Notes: generated by a model from the sequence alone, not told the origin. A DNA stretch of 64,000 nucleotides from Variovorax sp. dw_308 (GCF_019207085.1 NZ_JAATOM010000002.1:496001-560000), one strand, 5' to 3'; shown: positions 54,040-63,594, counted from the stretch's first letter. Program-made: numbers and translations.

Positions 54040-54986
54040 AATCCGCCCTGCTGTAGTTCTTCGCGCGTCGGCAGGCCTTCGGTGTCGCCAAGGACTTGCA
54101 CAGCGCGCGCGCCGATCCAGGCGCCACGGCGCACTGCATCCGGCACGCTGCGGCCTTCGAGCAAGGCGCTGACCACGCCGGCCGCAAAGCCATCGCCGGC
54201 ACCGACGGTATCCACGACCTTCTTCACCGGATAGCCGTCGACATAACCGGTACCTTCGGCATGGCTGTCGAAATAGGCTCCCGCGGCGCCGAGCTTCACC
54301 ACCACGAGCTTTGCGCCCCTGTCGCGGTAGAAGCGCGCGATGCCCTCGGCCGTGTCGTGGCCCGTCAGCAGCAGGCCTTCCTCGATGCCAGGCAGCACCC
54401 AGTCGGCGAGCGAGGCGAGGTGATTGATCCAGTGGCGCATCACCTCGGTCGACTTCCACAGCGTGGGGCGCAGGTTGGTGTCGAAGGAGATCGTGCGGCC
54501 CGCGCCGCGCATCACGTCCATGGTCTTGATGGCCGCCTGCAGGCTGGTCTCGGAGATCGCCGGGAACACGCCCGTGGCATGCAGGTGGCGCGCCGAGCGC
54601 AGCCAGGACTCATCGACGTCGGCCGGTCCCATCTGGCTGGCGGCCGAACCCTTGCGGTGGTATTCGACCGGCGGGTCGCTGCCGTCGGTCACGCGGCCCT
54701 TGAACTGGAAGCCGGTGCGCTGCGCCGGATCGCAGATGACGTGCGAGCAGTCGATGCCCTCCCCCTTCATGCTGGCGATGAGCGAGCGGCCCATCGAGTC
54801 GGTGCCCAGGCGGCTGGCCCAGCCCACCTTGAGGCCGAGCCGCGCGAGGCCGATGGCGACGTTCGTCTCCGCGCCGGCAGTGCGCTTGTGGAAGCCGGTG
54901 GCGTCCTCGATCGGGCCGGGCTTGTCGGCCACCAGCAGCAGCATGGCCTCGCCGAACAGTGCTACGTCGAAAGCGGTGTCGCTCAT
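54036..54986 (-). CDS. PfkB-family sugar kinase, 2-keto-3-deoxygluconate kinase-like
   Basis: A 316-residue PfkB kinase. The N-terminal GGAETN-equivalent is TAGAETNVAIGLARLG (about 36-51) and the catalytic signature DTVGAGDGFAAG is near residue 256, with the base Asp. Motif style is that of KdgK, which makes 2-keto-3-deoxy-6-phosphogluconate. The substrate is inferred. It starts 5 bp after the ABC ATPase gene. Confidence 0.85.
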   Translation of the reverse strand: MSDTAFDVALFGEAMLLLVADKPGPIEDATGFHKRTAGAETNVAIGLARLGLKVGWASRLGTDSMGRSLIASMKGEGIDCSHVICDPAQRTGFQFKGRVTDGSDPPVEYHRKGSAASQMGPADVDESWLRSARHLHATGVFPAISETSLQAAIKTMDVMRGAGRTISFDTNLRPTLWKSTEVMRHWINHLASLADWVLPGIEEGLLLTGHDTAEGIARFYRDRGAKLVVVKLGAAGAYFDSHAEGTGYVDGYPVKKVVDTVGAGDGFAAGVVSALLEGRSVPDAVRRGAWIGARAVQVLGDTEGLPTREELQQGGF

Positions 54987-54991
54987 CTTGG

Positions 54992-55780
54992 TCAATGGGC
55001 TTGATGTGAACTGAGGATCTGCCCGAGGAACTGGCGCAGCTTCTCGTGCTTCGGATGGCCGAAGAACTCCTGCGGCGGCCCCTGCTCCACGATGCGGCCA
55101 TCGGCCATGAAGATCACGCGGTCGGCGACGCTGCGCGCGAAGCCCATCTCGTGCGTGACGCACAGCATGGTCATGCCATCTTCCGCCAGGCCGATCATGG
55201 TGTCGAGCACTTCCTTGACCATCTCCGGATCGAGCGCCGAGGTGGGCTCGTCGAACAGCATGATCTTCGGGCTCATGCACAGCGCACGCGCAATGGCCAC
55301 GCGCTGCTGCTGCCCACCGGACAGCTGGCTCGGATACTTGTTGGCCTGCTCGGGAATGCGCACGCGCTTGAGGTACTTCATCGCGATGTCCTCGGCCTGC
55401 TCCTTCGACATGCCGCGCGAACGCATCGGCGCCAGCGTGCAGTTCTGCAGGATGGTGAGGTGCGGAAACAGGTTGAACTGCTGGAACACCATGCCGACCT
55501 CGGCGCGCACCGCATCGACGTTCTTGCCGCCGGCCGTGAGGTCGATGCCGTCGACCACGATCCTGCCCTGCTGCACGACTTCGAGACGGTTGATGCAGCG
55601 GATCAACGTCGACTTGCCCGAGCCCGAAGGCCCGCAGACCACGATGCGTTCGCCGGCGCGCACCGACAGGTCGATGCCCGTCAGCACCTGGAACTGCCCG
55701 TAGAACTTGTTCACGCCTTCGAGCTTGATGATGGGCTCGCCCAGCGCGTGGCCGGGCAACTGCACGTTGACTTCTTCCAT
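54992..55780 (-). CDS. ABC transporter ATPase, polar-amino-acid type
   Basis: A 262-residue GlnQ/HisP-like ATPase. Walker [10 protein letters not shown] is near residue 51, the signature [15 protein letters not shown] near 153, and Walker [17 protein letters not shown] follows. AGGAAGG precedes the ATG. It powers the two permeases at 56649-58016. Confidence 0.93.
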   Translation of the reverse strand: MEEVNVQLPGHALGEPIIKLEGVNKFYGQFQVLTGIDLSVRAGERIVVCGPSGSGKSTLIRCINRLEVVQQGRIVVDGIDLTAGGKNVDAVRAEVGMVFQQFNLFPHLTILQNCTLAPMRSRGMSKEQAEDIAMKYLKRVRIPEQANKYPSQLSGGQQQRVAIARALCMSPKIMLFDEPTSALDPEMVKEVLDTMIGLAEDGMTMLCVTHEMGFARSVADRVIFMADGRIVEQGPPQEFFGHPKHEKLRQFLGQILSSHQAH

Positions 55781-55788
55781 GACCTTCC

Positions 55789-56598
55789 TCAGGAGTTGGG
55801 CATGGCCGGGAAATCGGTTCCGAGCCACTTCTGGTAGAGCTTGTTGAGTTCCCCGTTGGCCTTGTTGCGGGCGACAAAATCGTCCAGCGTCTTCTTGAGT
55901 TCGGCCTGGCCGGGGCGCATCGCGACGCCCATCACCTGCTGGCGCAGGACCAGCTTCTGCTCGTAGGTGTTGGCCGGCGCGCGCTTGGCAATCTGGCCGG
56001 CCACGGTGGTCGAGCAACCGATGGCATCGACCTGGCCCGACATCAACGCCTGCATGGCCGAGGCGTCGTCGTCGAAGCGCCGCACCTCGGTGCCCTCGGG
56101 AGCGACCGCCGTGAGCGCGATGTCCTGCGTGCTGGCGCGAGCCACACCGACGCGCTTGCCCTTGAGGTCGGCGGGCGACTTGATCTCGACCTTCTGTACG
56201 CCATACAGCACGATGGTGGCGGCGGCATACGGCACCGAGAAATCCACCTGCTTGGCACGCTCGGGGGTGATCGCTAGCGAAGCCACCAGCACGTCGACCT
56301 TGTTGGTCAGCAGGAACGGGATGCGGTTGGGTCCGGTCACCGGGACGATGTTGGCCTTGACGCCCAGGTCCTTGGCCAGGAGGCGGGCCACGTCGGCGTC
56401 GTAGCCGTCGGGCTGGTTCTGCGCGTTGGTCGTGCCGTACGGCGGGAAGTCCACCAGCATGCCGACGGTGAGCTCCCCCTTCTTCTTGATGTCGGCCACG
56501 CTCTGGGCCGAGGCGAAGGGCGCGAGCACGGTGAGCGCGGCGGCGGCGAGTCCGATGGCCGCGGTGCGGCGGGTCATGTAGCGGGTGGTCTTGATCAT
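55789..56598 (-). CDS. ABC transporter substrate-binding protein, polar-amino-acid family
   Basis: A 269-residue periplasmic binding protein (family 3). The signal peptide ([24 protein letters not shown]) ends near residue 31, and the mature part starts with [19 protein letters not shown] and holds the [15 protein letters not shown] and [13 protein letters not shown] blocks. Although of amino-acid type, the neighbours (KDG-kinase-like, dehydrogenases, LacI) suggest a sugar acid or amino-sugar acid ligand. Confidence 0.9.
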   Translation of the reverse strand: MIKTTRYMTRRTAAIGLAAAALTVLAPFASAQSVADIKKKGELTVGMLVDFPPYGTTNAQNQPDGYDADVARLLAKDLGVKANIVPVTGPNRIPFLLTNKVDVLVASLAITPERAKQVDFSVPYAAATIVLYGVQKVEIKSPADLKGKRVGVARASTQDIALTAVAPEGTEVRRFDDDASAMQALMSGQVDAIGCSTTVAGQIAKRAPANTYEQKLVLRQQVMGVAMRPGQAELKKTLDDFVARNKANGELNKLYQKWLGTDFPAMPNS

Positions 56599-56648
56599 GC
56601 GAATGTCTCCTTGGGTTGTGCGGGAAAAACTGTCAATGGATCAGCGGA

Positions 56649-57302
56649 TCAGCGAGCCAGGGCGACGGCGCGCCTGCGCTCCATGTGCGCCGCCAGCAGC
56701 GAAAGCGGCCAGCAGATGACGAAGTACAGCACGGCCACGGTGCCGAACACCTCCACCGGCTGGAAGGTTGCGTTGTTGATGATCTGGCCGGCACGCGTGA
56801 TCTCGGTGAAGCCGATGATGGCCGCGAGCGAGGTGCCCTTGATGATCTGCACCACGTAGCCCACCGTGGGCGCGAGCGCGATCTTGAGGGCCTGGGGCAG
56901 CACCACGTCGCGCATGCGGGCCGTGTAGTTCAGGTTGAGCGCCAGTGCCGCCTCGACCTGGCCGCGCGGGATGGACTGGATGCAGCCGCGCCAGATCTCG
57001 CCCAGGAATGCCGCGCTGTTGAGGATCAGCGCCGCGCCGGCGGCGACCCACGGATTGATCTCGATGCCGATCACCGGTGCGCCGAAGAAAATCAGGAAGA
57101 GTTGCAGCAGCAACGGCGTGCCCTGGAAGATCTGGATGAAGCCGGTGGCCAGCAGTTGCGCGGCCCGGTTTTCCGAGGTGCGCGCCAGCGCGATCACCAG
57201 GCCCAGGATGGCACCGCCGATGAAGGCGATCAGCGACAGCGCCAGCGTCCACTTGGCGGCTTCGAGGATGAAGAGGAATTCGGAATAGCCGAAGGTACGC
57301 AT
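56649..57302 (-). CDS. ABC transporter permease, polar-amino-acid type
   Basis: A 217-residue permease with five membrane segments. The family motif FQGTPLLLQLFLIFFG (about 78) and the coupling loop ALALNLNYTARMRDVVLPQALK (about 119-140) are clear. It pairs with the permease at 57345-58016. Confidence 0.9.
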   Translation of the reverse strand: MRTFGYSEFLFILEAAKWTLALSLIAFIGGAILGLVIALARTSENRAAQLLATGFIQIFQGTPLLLQLFLIFFGAPVIGIEINPWVAAGAALILNSAAFLGEIWRGCIQSIPRGQVEAALALNLNYTARMRDVVLPQALKIALAPTVGYVVQIIKGTSLAAIIGFTEITRAGQIINNATFQPVEVFGTVAVLYFVICWPLSLLAAHMERRRAVALAR

Positions 57303-57344
57303 GGTGTTTGTCTCCGCTTGGCGTTGGGGGCGTGTGCTACGCGT

Positions 57345-58016
57345 TCAGCGCCGGTCCGGATAGTTGAGCGTGTTGCTGTAGATCAGCTTGAACAGGGCCG
57401 AAAAGCTGATCGCAAGCGCCAGGTAGATCCCTGCGACGACGATGTAGATCTCGAAGCTCCGGAAGGTCTGCGACTGCAGGTTGGCTGCCACCGAGGTCAG
57501 GTCATCGGCGGAGATCACCGACACCACCGCCGAACTCAGCATCAGCAGGATGAACTGGCTGGTGAGCGCGGGATAGATCGCCTTCAGTGCCGGCTTGATG
57601 ATGATGAAGCGGAAGATCTCCCAGCCCTTGAGGTTGAGTGCGCGTCCGGCTTCGATCTGCCCCTTCGGGATCGACTCGATGCCGGCACGGACGATCTCTG
57701 CCGCGTAGGCGCCCAGGTTGACCACCATGGCCGTCAACGCGGCCGTGTAGGGCGACCAGCGCAGGCCGATGGACGGCAGCGCGAAAAAGAAAAAGAACAG
57801 CTGCACCAGGAAGGGCGTGTTGCGGATCACCTCGATGTAGGCATTGATCACGAAGCGCAGCCACTTGGGCCCCGAGGTCTTGCCCCAGGCGCAGAAGACA
57901 GCCACCACCAGGCCCAGAAGCGTGGCGACGAGCGAGAGCTGGACGGTGATCCAGGTGCCCTTGAGCAGCAGCGGCCAGGCTGCCAGAACGGCGTCGAACT
58001 GAAACTGGTAGTTCAC
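57345..58016 (-). CDS. ABC transporter permease, polar-amino-acid type (first gene of LacI operon)
   Basis: A 223-residue permease. IRNTPFLVQLFFFFFALP and GRALNLKGWEIFRFIIIKPALK are the family blocks. The GTG at 58016 with GGAG 9 nt upstream is the preferred start; a TTG at 58046 is also in frame. The promoter with palindrome TGAAACCGGTTTCA lies 50 bp upstream. Confidence 0.88.
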   Translation of the reverse strand: MNYQFQFDAVLAAWPLLLKGTWITVQLSLVATLLGLVVAVFCAWGKTSGPKWLRFVINAYIEVIRNTPFLVQLFFFFFALPSIGLRWSPYTAALTAMVVNLGAYAAEIVRAGIESIPKGQIEAGRALNLKGWEIFRFIIIKPALKAIYPALTSQFILLMLSSAVVSVISADDLTSVAANLQSQTFRSFEIYIVVAGIYLALAISFSALFKLIYSNTLNYPDRR

Positions 58017-58065
58017 TTGAAGTGTCTCCGTGTCGGTGAAATCCAAGGGCGATGGCGTGATTGTA

Positions 58066-58079
58066 TGAAACCGGTTTCA
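58066..58079. promoter_or_regulatory. LacI-family operator, copy 1
   Basis: A perfect 14-bp palindrome, TGAAACCGGTTTCA. On the minus strand it is followed directly by TACAAT (58060-58065), a -10-like hexamer, so a bound repressor would cover the spacer of the promoter for the transporter-kinase-lacI operon. CG at its centre is typical for LacI-family sites. Confidence 0.85.
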
Positions 58080-58123
58080 GTGCAACATTGGGGATTTCCC
58101 GCGGTGCCGCACTGCACGCGGAA

Positions 58124-58951
58124 TCAGACCGGGGATTCCTGCGTGCGTGCGATTTCGTCGAGCAGCGCGGTGCTCATGACATCGAACGGCGCCGGCTTGC
58201 CGGTGTAGAGCTCGACCTGGCCGCAGAACTGGTGCAGCAGCATGCGGGTGCCGTTCACGGCGCGGCAGCCTGCGGCGCGCGCGTCGCGGATGAGCTTGGT
58301 CTCGACGGGGATGAACGCGGCGTCCATGACGAAGAGGTGCTGCGCCAGCTGGCCGGGCGCCAGCGGGCTGACATCCGGCGCGCGATAACCCGCCGCCGTG
58401 GCATTGACCACGCCGTCGAAATCCGAGGCCTCGAACAGCGACGGCGCACCCGCGAACGCGATCCCGAATTCACGCGCAATGGCTTCGCCCCGCTCGGCCG
58501 TGCGATTGAACAGCGTGACCTGCGCACCGGCGCGCCGCATGCCCCATGCGATGGCGCGTGCCGCACCGCCGGCGCCCAGCAACGCGACGCGCCGGCGTTC
58601 CAGCGGGCTGGCTTCCTCGATGGCGCGCACGGCCCCGATGCAGTCGGTGTTGTAGCCCGTGAGGAAGCCGTCGCGGTTGTCGATGGTGTTGACGGCGCCG
58701 ATCTCGCGTGCCGTGTCGTCCAGCGCATCCAGGTGGGGAATCACCGCCTGCTTGTGCGGCATCGTGACGTTGAGTCCGCGGATGCCGAGCGTGCGCATGG
58801 CCTGTACGCCGCCGGCCGCATCGTCGATGCCGAAGCACACGAAGGTGTAGTCCAGGCCCAGTTCGCGGTACGCGGCGTTGTGGACCTTGACGTTGAAGGT
58901 GAAGGGCTGGCCCGCAAGCGAGCCGCACAGCGTGGGGATGGAACTGGGCAT
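58124..58951 (-). CDS. shikimate-dehydrogenase-like (AroE/YdiB family) protein
   Basis: A 275-residue NAD(P)-dependent dehydrogenase of the AroE family. The catalytic Lys lies in NVTMPHKQAV and the partner Asp in YNTDCIG (about 104); the nucleotide site is LLGAGGAARAI (about 128). The start differs from biosynthetic AroE (GSLAGQPFTFNVKVHN). It lies under LacI control next to catabolic genes, so a catabolic role (for example quinate- or sugar-acid-related) is more likely than aromatic biosynthesis. It follows the 2-hydroxyacid dehydrogenase gene by 2 bp. Confidence 0.85.
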   Translation of the reverse strand: MPSSIPTLCGSLAGQPFTFNVKVHNAAYRELGLDYTFVCFGIDDAAGGVQAMRTLGIRGLNVTMPHKQAVIPHLDALDDTAREIGAVNTIDNRDGFLTGYNTDCIGAVRAIEEASPLERRRVALLGAGGAARAIAWGMRRAGAQVTLFNRTAERGEAIAREFGIAFAGAPSLFEASDFDGVVNATAAGYRAPDVSPLAPGQLAQHLFVMDAAFIPVETKLIRDARAAGCRAVNGTRMLLHQFCGQVELYTGKPAPFDVMSTALLDEIARTQESPV

Positions 58952-58953
58952 GG

Positions 58954-59937
58954 CTACACCTTGGAAAGATCGAATGCGGCAACCGGCTTCTGCCCGGCCA
59001 GGACCTTCAGGAGATTGTCGGTGGCAAGCTCGGCCATGGCGCGGCGCGTCTCGTGCGTCGCGGAGCCGATGTGCGGCAGCGGCGTCACCTTCGGATGCGT
59101 GCGCAGCCGAGAGTGCTGCGGCAGGGGTTCGACCGCGAACACATCGAGGCCCGCCGCACGCAACTGGCCGCTGTCGAGCGCGTCGAGCAATGCCGCTTCC
59201 TGCACGATGGCGCCGCGCGAGCCGTTGACGAAGATGGCGCCCTGCTTCATCCGTGCAAACGCACGGGCGTCCATCAGGCCGCGGGTTTCGTCGGCCAGCG
59301 GCAGCGTGAGCGCGACGATGTCGGCGCGCGCCAGCACCTCCTCGAAAGGCAGCCGCGAGGCCCGCCCCGCCAGCTCGGGCGGCAGCGGCACCTCGAAAGG
59401 GTCGTGGAACAGCACCGGCATGCCGAAGCCCAGGGCCGCGCGACGTGCGACCGCCTGCCCGATGCGCCCGAAGCCGAGCACGCCGAGGGTCTTGCCGTGC
59501 ACGTCCCAGCCGAACAACTCCTCGCCGATGTTGCGCGTCCACTGTCCTTCGCGCACCAGCGTGGACAGCTCGACCAGGCGGCGCGACGTCGCCATGACCA
59601 GCGCGAAGACCGTGTCGGCCGTGGTCTCGGTCAGCACGCCCGGCGTGTGGCACAGCACGATGCCTCGCTGCTTCAGGGCCGCCAGGTCGTAGTTGTCGAC
59701 GCCGACCGAGATGCTGGAAATGATCTCCAGCGCAGGCGCGCTCGCCAGGTCATCGGCCGTGATCTTGAAGCTCGACCCGATCAGACCCTGCGCGTCATGC
59801 AGCGCCGCACGAAAGCGCGGCAGTTCCTCGGGGCGGCGCGGGTCGGCCACGGTCACGTCGTGCTGCGCCAGGATGCGTTCCAGCAGATCGTCCGGAAGCT
59901 TCCTGAACACCACGACTTTCTTGCGTGATTCACTCAT
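58954..59937 (-). CDS. D-2-hydroxyacid dehydrogenase (glyoxylate/2-ketogluconate reductase-like)
   Basis: A 327-residue dehydrogenase. The nucleotide motif LGFGRIGQAVARR is near residue 155, the catalytic Arg in NGSRGAIV (about 240), Glu in FAVEPLP (about 268) and His in PHIGSAT (about 288). It interconverts a 2-keto acid and the D-2-hydroxy acid. Its promoter carries the second copy of the LacI palindrome, 127 bp upstream. Confidence 0.9.
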   Translation of the reverse strand: MSESRKKVVVFRKLPDDLLERILAQHDVTVADPRRPEELPRFRAALHDAQGLIGSSFKITADDLASAPALEIISSISVGVDNYDLAALKQRGIVLCHTPGVLTETTADTVFALVMATSRRLVELSTLVREGQWTRNIGEELFGWDVHGKTLGVLGFGRIGQAVARRAALGFGMPVLFHDPFEVPLPPELAGRASRLPFEEVLARADIVALTLPLADETRGLMDARAFARMKQGAIFVNGSRGAIVQEAALLDALDSGQLRAAGLDVFAVEPLPQHSRLRTHPKVTPLPHIGSATHETRRAMAELATDNLLKVLAGQKPVAAFDLSKV

Positions 59938-60064
59938 GCTTTTCTCCTTGGGGAATTCAGCGCGGCATCGAACGGATCGGCGAAGGGCCGCCGTAACGGG
60001 AGGCGCCGGCCCTGGGCAGTCGAAGTTGGGAAGCCTTTCCTCCCTCGTGGGAGAAGCGATTCTA

Positions 60065-60078
60065 TGAAACCGGTTTCA
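60065..60078. promoter_or_regulatory. LacI-family operator, copy 2
   Basis: The same perfect palindrome TGAAACCGGTTTCA as at 58066, again followed on the minus strand by a -10-like hexamer, TAGAAT (60059-60064). It would control the dehydrogenase pair. Identity over palindrome plus adjoining ATAnAATC at both sites argues against chance. Confidence 0.85.
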
Positions 60079-60141
60079 GATATACGCTAGGGATTTCCCT
60101 ATGGCACTAGAAATGCCGGCCGTGGGCCGCACCGACCCGAA

Positions 60142-60297
60142 GCGAACTTCCACGCCGACGATCGCCTGTTCCACGTGGGCGGAGAGACCTACGCGTTGAC
60201 CAATCAGTGGGGGGATCGATCCGTGGAAGCAGTGGAAAGCATCAAGCGGCGATTGGGCCCCGCGGCACGCGTCGAATTCGCGGCAGCGTCCGAGTAG
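60142..60297 (+). pseudogene. 5'-truncated fragment of a small conserved protein
   Basis: An open stretch of 51 codons ending at TAG (ANFHADDRLFHVGGETYALTNQWG... to ...FAAASE). It looks like the C-terminus of a conserved domain (the HVGGETYALTNQWG block), but an in-frame TAG lies about 18 codons upstream and no start codon is available. I take it as the remnant of a lost gene; its family is not certain. Confidence 0.5.
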
Positions 60298-60357
60298 GCG
60301 CGGCTCGAAGGCCACGTTTGCGCTGACGGAACGGCCTTCCCTGACCCGTAGGGTTTC

Positions 60358-61326
60358 TCAGGCGGTTGCCGCGGCGAGGCCGCGCGTCTTCGGAATGGCC
60401 GCCAGCGTCTGGCGGATGCCTTCCGCATTGGGGGTCTTGCGGATCGGTCCGATCAGCCGCTGCAGGGCCGAGTCATCCATGATCAGCGGATCGGTCATCA
60501 GGTAGTTCATCTCGACCAACTCCCGCATGAAGGGATTGAACAGGCCGATGAGGCGCAGCATCGTCTTGCCTGCGACGCGCAGCTTGAACTTCGTGCCGGT
60601 CTGGCGCCCCATCTCGGCAACCAGGTCGCGCTGGGTTGTCGTGCCGGCGCCCGCAAGATGCCAGATGCTTCCGAAGGCGGCGGGCGTGTCGACGAGCCGA
60701 GCGACCACCGGTCCCACATCCGGCACGAACACGAACTCGTGCGGACGGTCGATGGGCCCGACCAGATCGGCGGTACCGCCGTTCACTGCCGCCTGTGCGG
60801 CGCGGTGCAAGAGGCTGGCCTCCACGCCGGGGCCGTAGAAGTCCGGCAGGCGCAGCACGGTCGCGCGGATGCGGCCGGCGGCGTGGGCCTGCATGAGCAG
60901 ATCCTCCTGGGCCTTCCGCATGCGGCCCTTGAAGGTGTGCGGTTCGCGAGGATGGTCTTCCCGCACCGGGTTGGTCTTCGGCCGACCATAGGAATACACG
61001 GTGCCAATCAGGATGATGTTCTTGACTCCAGCGGCCACCGCGCCGTCGAGGGTCTTGCGCATGAGCTCCGGGTGCAGTTCGAACTGCCAGTAGTTCACGC
61101 CGACCATGTAGATCAGTGTGTCCACGCCGGCAGCCGCCGACCGCACCGAGGCCGGCGAATCAGGGTCCCAGGAAACGATCTCGGCGAGCGGGTCGGTGCC
61201 GAAGGCCTTGCGAAGCTTCGAGATATTGCGGCCCACCACACGGTAAGGGCGCCCCTTGCTGGCGAGTTCAGTGGCGATGCTTTGCCCGATGACGCCTGCG
61301 GCGCCGAAGAGAGCGACTTTGGACAT
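60358..61326 (-). CDS. NAD(P)-dependent epimerase/reductase-like protein
   Basis: A 322-residue extended-SDR-like protein. The nucleotide motif LFGAAGVIGQSIA is at about residues 6-18; the catalytic YSYGRPK region (about 117) replaces the usual YxxxK. It resembles NAD-dependent epimerase/dehydratase or NmrA-like proteins; no substrate can be named. It is divergent from a LysR gene over 177 bp, a common arrangement for a regulated oxidoreductase. Confidence 0.8.
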   Translation of the reverse strand: MSKVALFGAAGVIGQSIATELASKGRPYRVVGRNISKLRKAFGTDPLAEIVSWDPDSPASVRSAAAGVDTLIYMVGVNYWQFELHPELMRKTLDGAVAAGVKNIILIGTVYSYGRPKTNPVREDHPREPHTFKGRMRKAQEDLLMQAHAAGRIRATVLRLPDFYGPGVEASLLHRAAQAAVNGGTADLVGPIDRPHEFVFVPDVGPVVARLVDTPAAFGSIWHLAGAGTTTQRDLVAEMGRQTGTKFKLRVAGKTMLRLIGLFNPFMRELVEMNYLMTDPLIMDDSALQRLIGPIRKTPNAEGIRQTLAAIPKTRGLAAATA

Positions 61327-61503
61327 GATGGTTTCTCTTTCAGATTCAGAAGGACAACTTGCGGAGGGCGGTGGCCAATGAAGCCGCTCGCCGTAGGACT
61401 TTTCAGGCAGCTATCCAATGCTGCGAGTGACTGCAGTTTGCAGATTCCTGCCCAGAAAGAAAATCGCCCAGATCTGGCTAGCAGCTATGCATAATTGAAT
61501 ACC

Positions 61504-62400
61504 ATGGCCAGTAGCGAACCCAACTGGGAGTGGTATCGAACCTTCCTGCAAGTCCTCGAGACGGGCTCGCTGTCCGCGGCAGCCCGGGCAATGGGGCTCA
61601 CGCAACCGACCGTGGGTCGACACATCGACAGCCTGGAGGCCGCGCTTGAGCTAAAGCTGTTTACCCGCTCGTTCGATGGTTTCGCGCCAACGGACGCCGC
61701 GGGGGAACTGAGACCCTATGCGGCCGGCATCGCCGCGACGGCGTCCGCCCTGCGCCGGGTGGCCAGCAGTCACGGATCGGGCGTTCGCGGCACGGTGCGG
61801 CTGACGGCCAGCGAGGTGATCGGCGTCGAAGTGCTGCCGCCAATTCTCGCGGCCCTGCACAACGAGCACCCTGAACTCGTCATCGAGCTGGTGCTTTCCA
61901 ATCAGGCCGACGATCTGCTGCATCGCGAGGCAGATATCGCGGTGCGCAATTTCCGGCCGGTGCAGGACGCATTGGTGGCCAAACGCGTCGGTGGAATCGA
62001 GCTTGGCCTGCATGCGCATCAGCGCTACCTCGCAGCCCGGGGCTTGCCCAAGTCGCTGGACGGGTTGGCCAGTCACGCGGTCATCGGCTTCGACCATGAG
62101 AGTGCCTACATCCGCCGGCTCCAGGAGAAGGTCCCGGCCTTCTCGCGGGAACGCTTCGCGTTTCGGGCGGACAGCGACCTGGCACAGTTGGGGGCGATTC
62201 GCGCAGGCATCGGGATCGGCATCTGCCAGTCGAGATTGGCCGCCAGGGACAAGCAACTGGTTTGTGTCTTGCGCAGCCAGTTTTCGCTGACGATGGACAC
62301 TTGGGTCGCCATGCACGAAGACTTGCGGGCAAGCGCGCGTTGCGCTGTTGCTTACGCGGCAGTTGCCGCCGGGCTCCACGCCTACACGCGAGGCGCCTGA
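61504..62400 (+). CDS. LysR-family transcriptional regulator
   Basis: A 298-residue LysR regulator. The HTH is WYRTFLQVLETGSLSAAARA and MGLTQPTVGRHIDSLE, followed by LFTRSFDGFAPT and a complete effector domain. The ATG at 61504 is preferred over a TTG at 61495. It probably controls the divergent oxidoreductase gene. Confidence 0.92.
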   Translation: MASSEPNWEWYRTFLQVLETGSLSAAARAMGLTQPTVGRHIDSLEAALELKLFTRSFDGFAPTDAAGELRPYAAGIAATASALRRVASSHGSGVRGTVRLTASEVIGVEVLPPILAALHNEHPELVIELVLSNQADDLLHREADIAVRNFRPVQDALVAKRVGGIELGLHAHQRYLAARGLPKSLDGLASHAVIGFDHESAYIRRLQEKVPAFSRERFAFRADSDLAQLGAIRAGIGIGICQSRLAARDKQLVCVLRSQFSLTMDTWVAMHEDLRASARCAVAYAAVAAGLHAYTRGA

Positions 62401-62463
62401 CCAGCTTTCGATCCCGACCTTCCTGGCATCAGGTCAGCAGGCGCGGCCCATGTTCGCGCGACG

Positions 62464-63594
62464 CTACGCCAACGCCCGCTGGATCAGCAGCTTCTGGATA
62501 TCCGAGGTGCCTTCGTAGATCTGGCACACGCGCACGTCCCGGTAGATGCGCTCCAGCGGAAAGTCGTTCACATAGCCATAGCCGCCGAGCGTCTGGATCG
62601 CAGCGCTGCACACGCGCTCGGCCATCTCGCTCGCGAAGAGCTTGGCCATTGCCGCTTCCTTGAGGCAGGGGCGGCCCGCATCACGCAGGCTTGCGGCATG
62701 CCAGATCAACTGGCGCGCCGCTTCGATCTGCGTCGCGCATTCGGCCAGTCGGAAACCAACTGCCTGCTGGTCGAAGATGGCGCCGCCGAACGCGTGTCGC
62801 TCCTTGGCGTAGGCGACCGCCACGTCGAAGGCACTGCGCGCCATGCCTACGCTCTGTGCGGCGATGCCGATGCGACCGCCCTCCAGCGCGCCGAGGGCGA
62901 TCTTGTAGCCTTCGCCCTCCTGGCCGATGAGGTTCCCGGCGGGAATGCGGCAGCCGTCGAAGTTGATCTGGGCGGTGTCGCTCGAATGCTGGCCGAGCTT
63001 GTCTTCCAGGCGAGCGACGTTGTAGCCCGGCGCGTCGGTCGGCACGATGAAGGCGCCCATGCCGCGCTTGCCAGCCCCCTTGTCGGTGACGGCGATCACG
63101 ATCGCGACCTGTCCGTTCTTGCCGCTGGTGATGAACTGCTTGACGCCGTCGATCACCCAGCCCTCGCTGTCCTTGCGCGCGGTGGTGCGCAGCGACGAAG
63201 CATCGCTGCCCGCCTGGGGCTCGGTCAGGCAGAAGGCGCCGAGCATCTTCCCCTGCGCCAGCGGCTGCAGCCACTGCTTCTTCTGCTGCGCATTGCCGTA
63301 GCGCATGAGGATGGCATTGACCGGGCAGTTGGTGACGCTGATGGCCGTGCTGGTCCCGCCGTCGCCCGCGGCGATTTCTTCCAGCACCAGGGCGAGCGCG
63401 AGGTAGTCGAGCCCGGCGCCGCCGTCCTCCTCGGGCACACAGATTCCATAGGCACCGAGCGCCGCCAAGCCGGCGTGCGCCTCCTTCGGAAAGCTGTGTT
63501 CCCGATCCCAGCGCGGCGCGTGGGGCCAGAGTTCGGTTTGCGCGAATTCGCGAACGGCGTCTCGGATCGCCTCGTGATCGGATGTGAGGAGCAT
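62464..63594 (-). CDS. acyl-CoA dehydrogenase (short/medium-chain type)
   Basis: A 376-residue FAD acyl-CoA dehydrogenase. LTEPQAGSDASSL (about 126) and FITSG (about 154) are the FAD/substrate blocks, and the catalytic glutamate is at the classic position, IYEGTSDIQKLLI (about 361), unlike the isovaleryl-type enzyme at 21626. It starts 16 bp after the truncated SDR gene, so both probably belong to a beta-oxidation operon continuing past the window. Confidence 0.92.
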   Translation of the reverse strand: MLLTSDHEAIRDAVREFAQTELWPHAPRWDREHSFPKEAHAGLAALGAYGICVPEEDGGAGLDYLALALVLEEIAAGDGGTSTAISVTNCPVNAILMRYGNAQQKKQWLQPLAQGKMLGAFCLTEPQAGSDASSLRTTARKDSEGWVIDGVKQFITSGKNGQVAIVIAVTDKGAGKRGMGAFIVPTDAPGYNVARLEDKLGQHSSDTAQINFDGCRIPAGNLIGQEGEGYKIALGALEGGRIGIAAQSVGMARSAFDVAVAYAKERHAFGGAIFDQQAVGFRLAECATQIEAARQLIWHAASLRDAGRPCLKEAAMAKLFASEMAERVCSAAIQTLGGYGYVNDFPLERIYRDVRVCQIYEGTSDIQKLLIQRALA

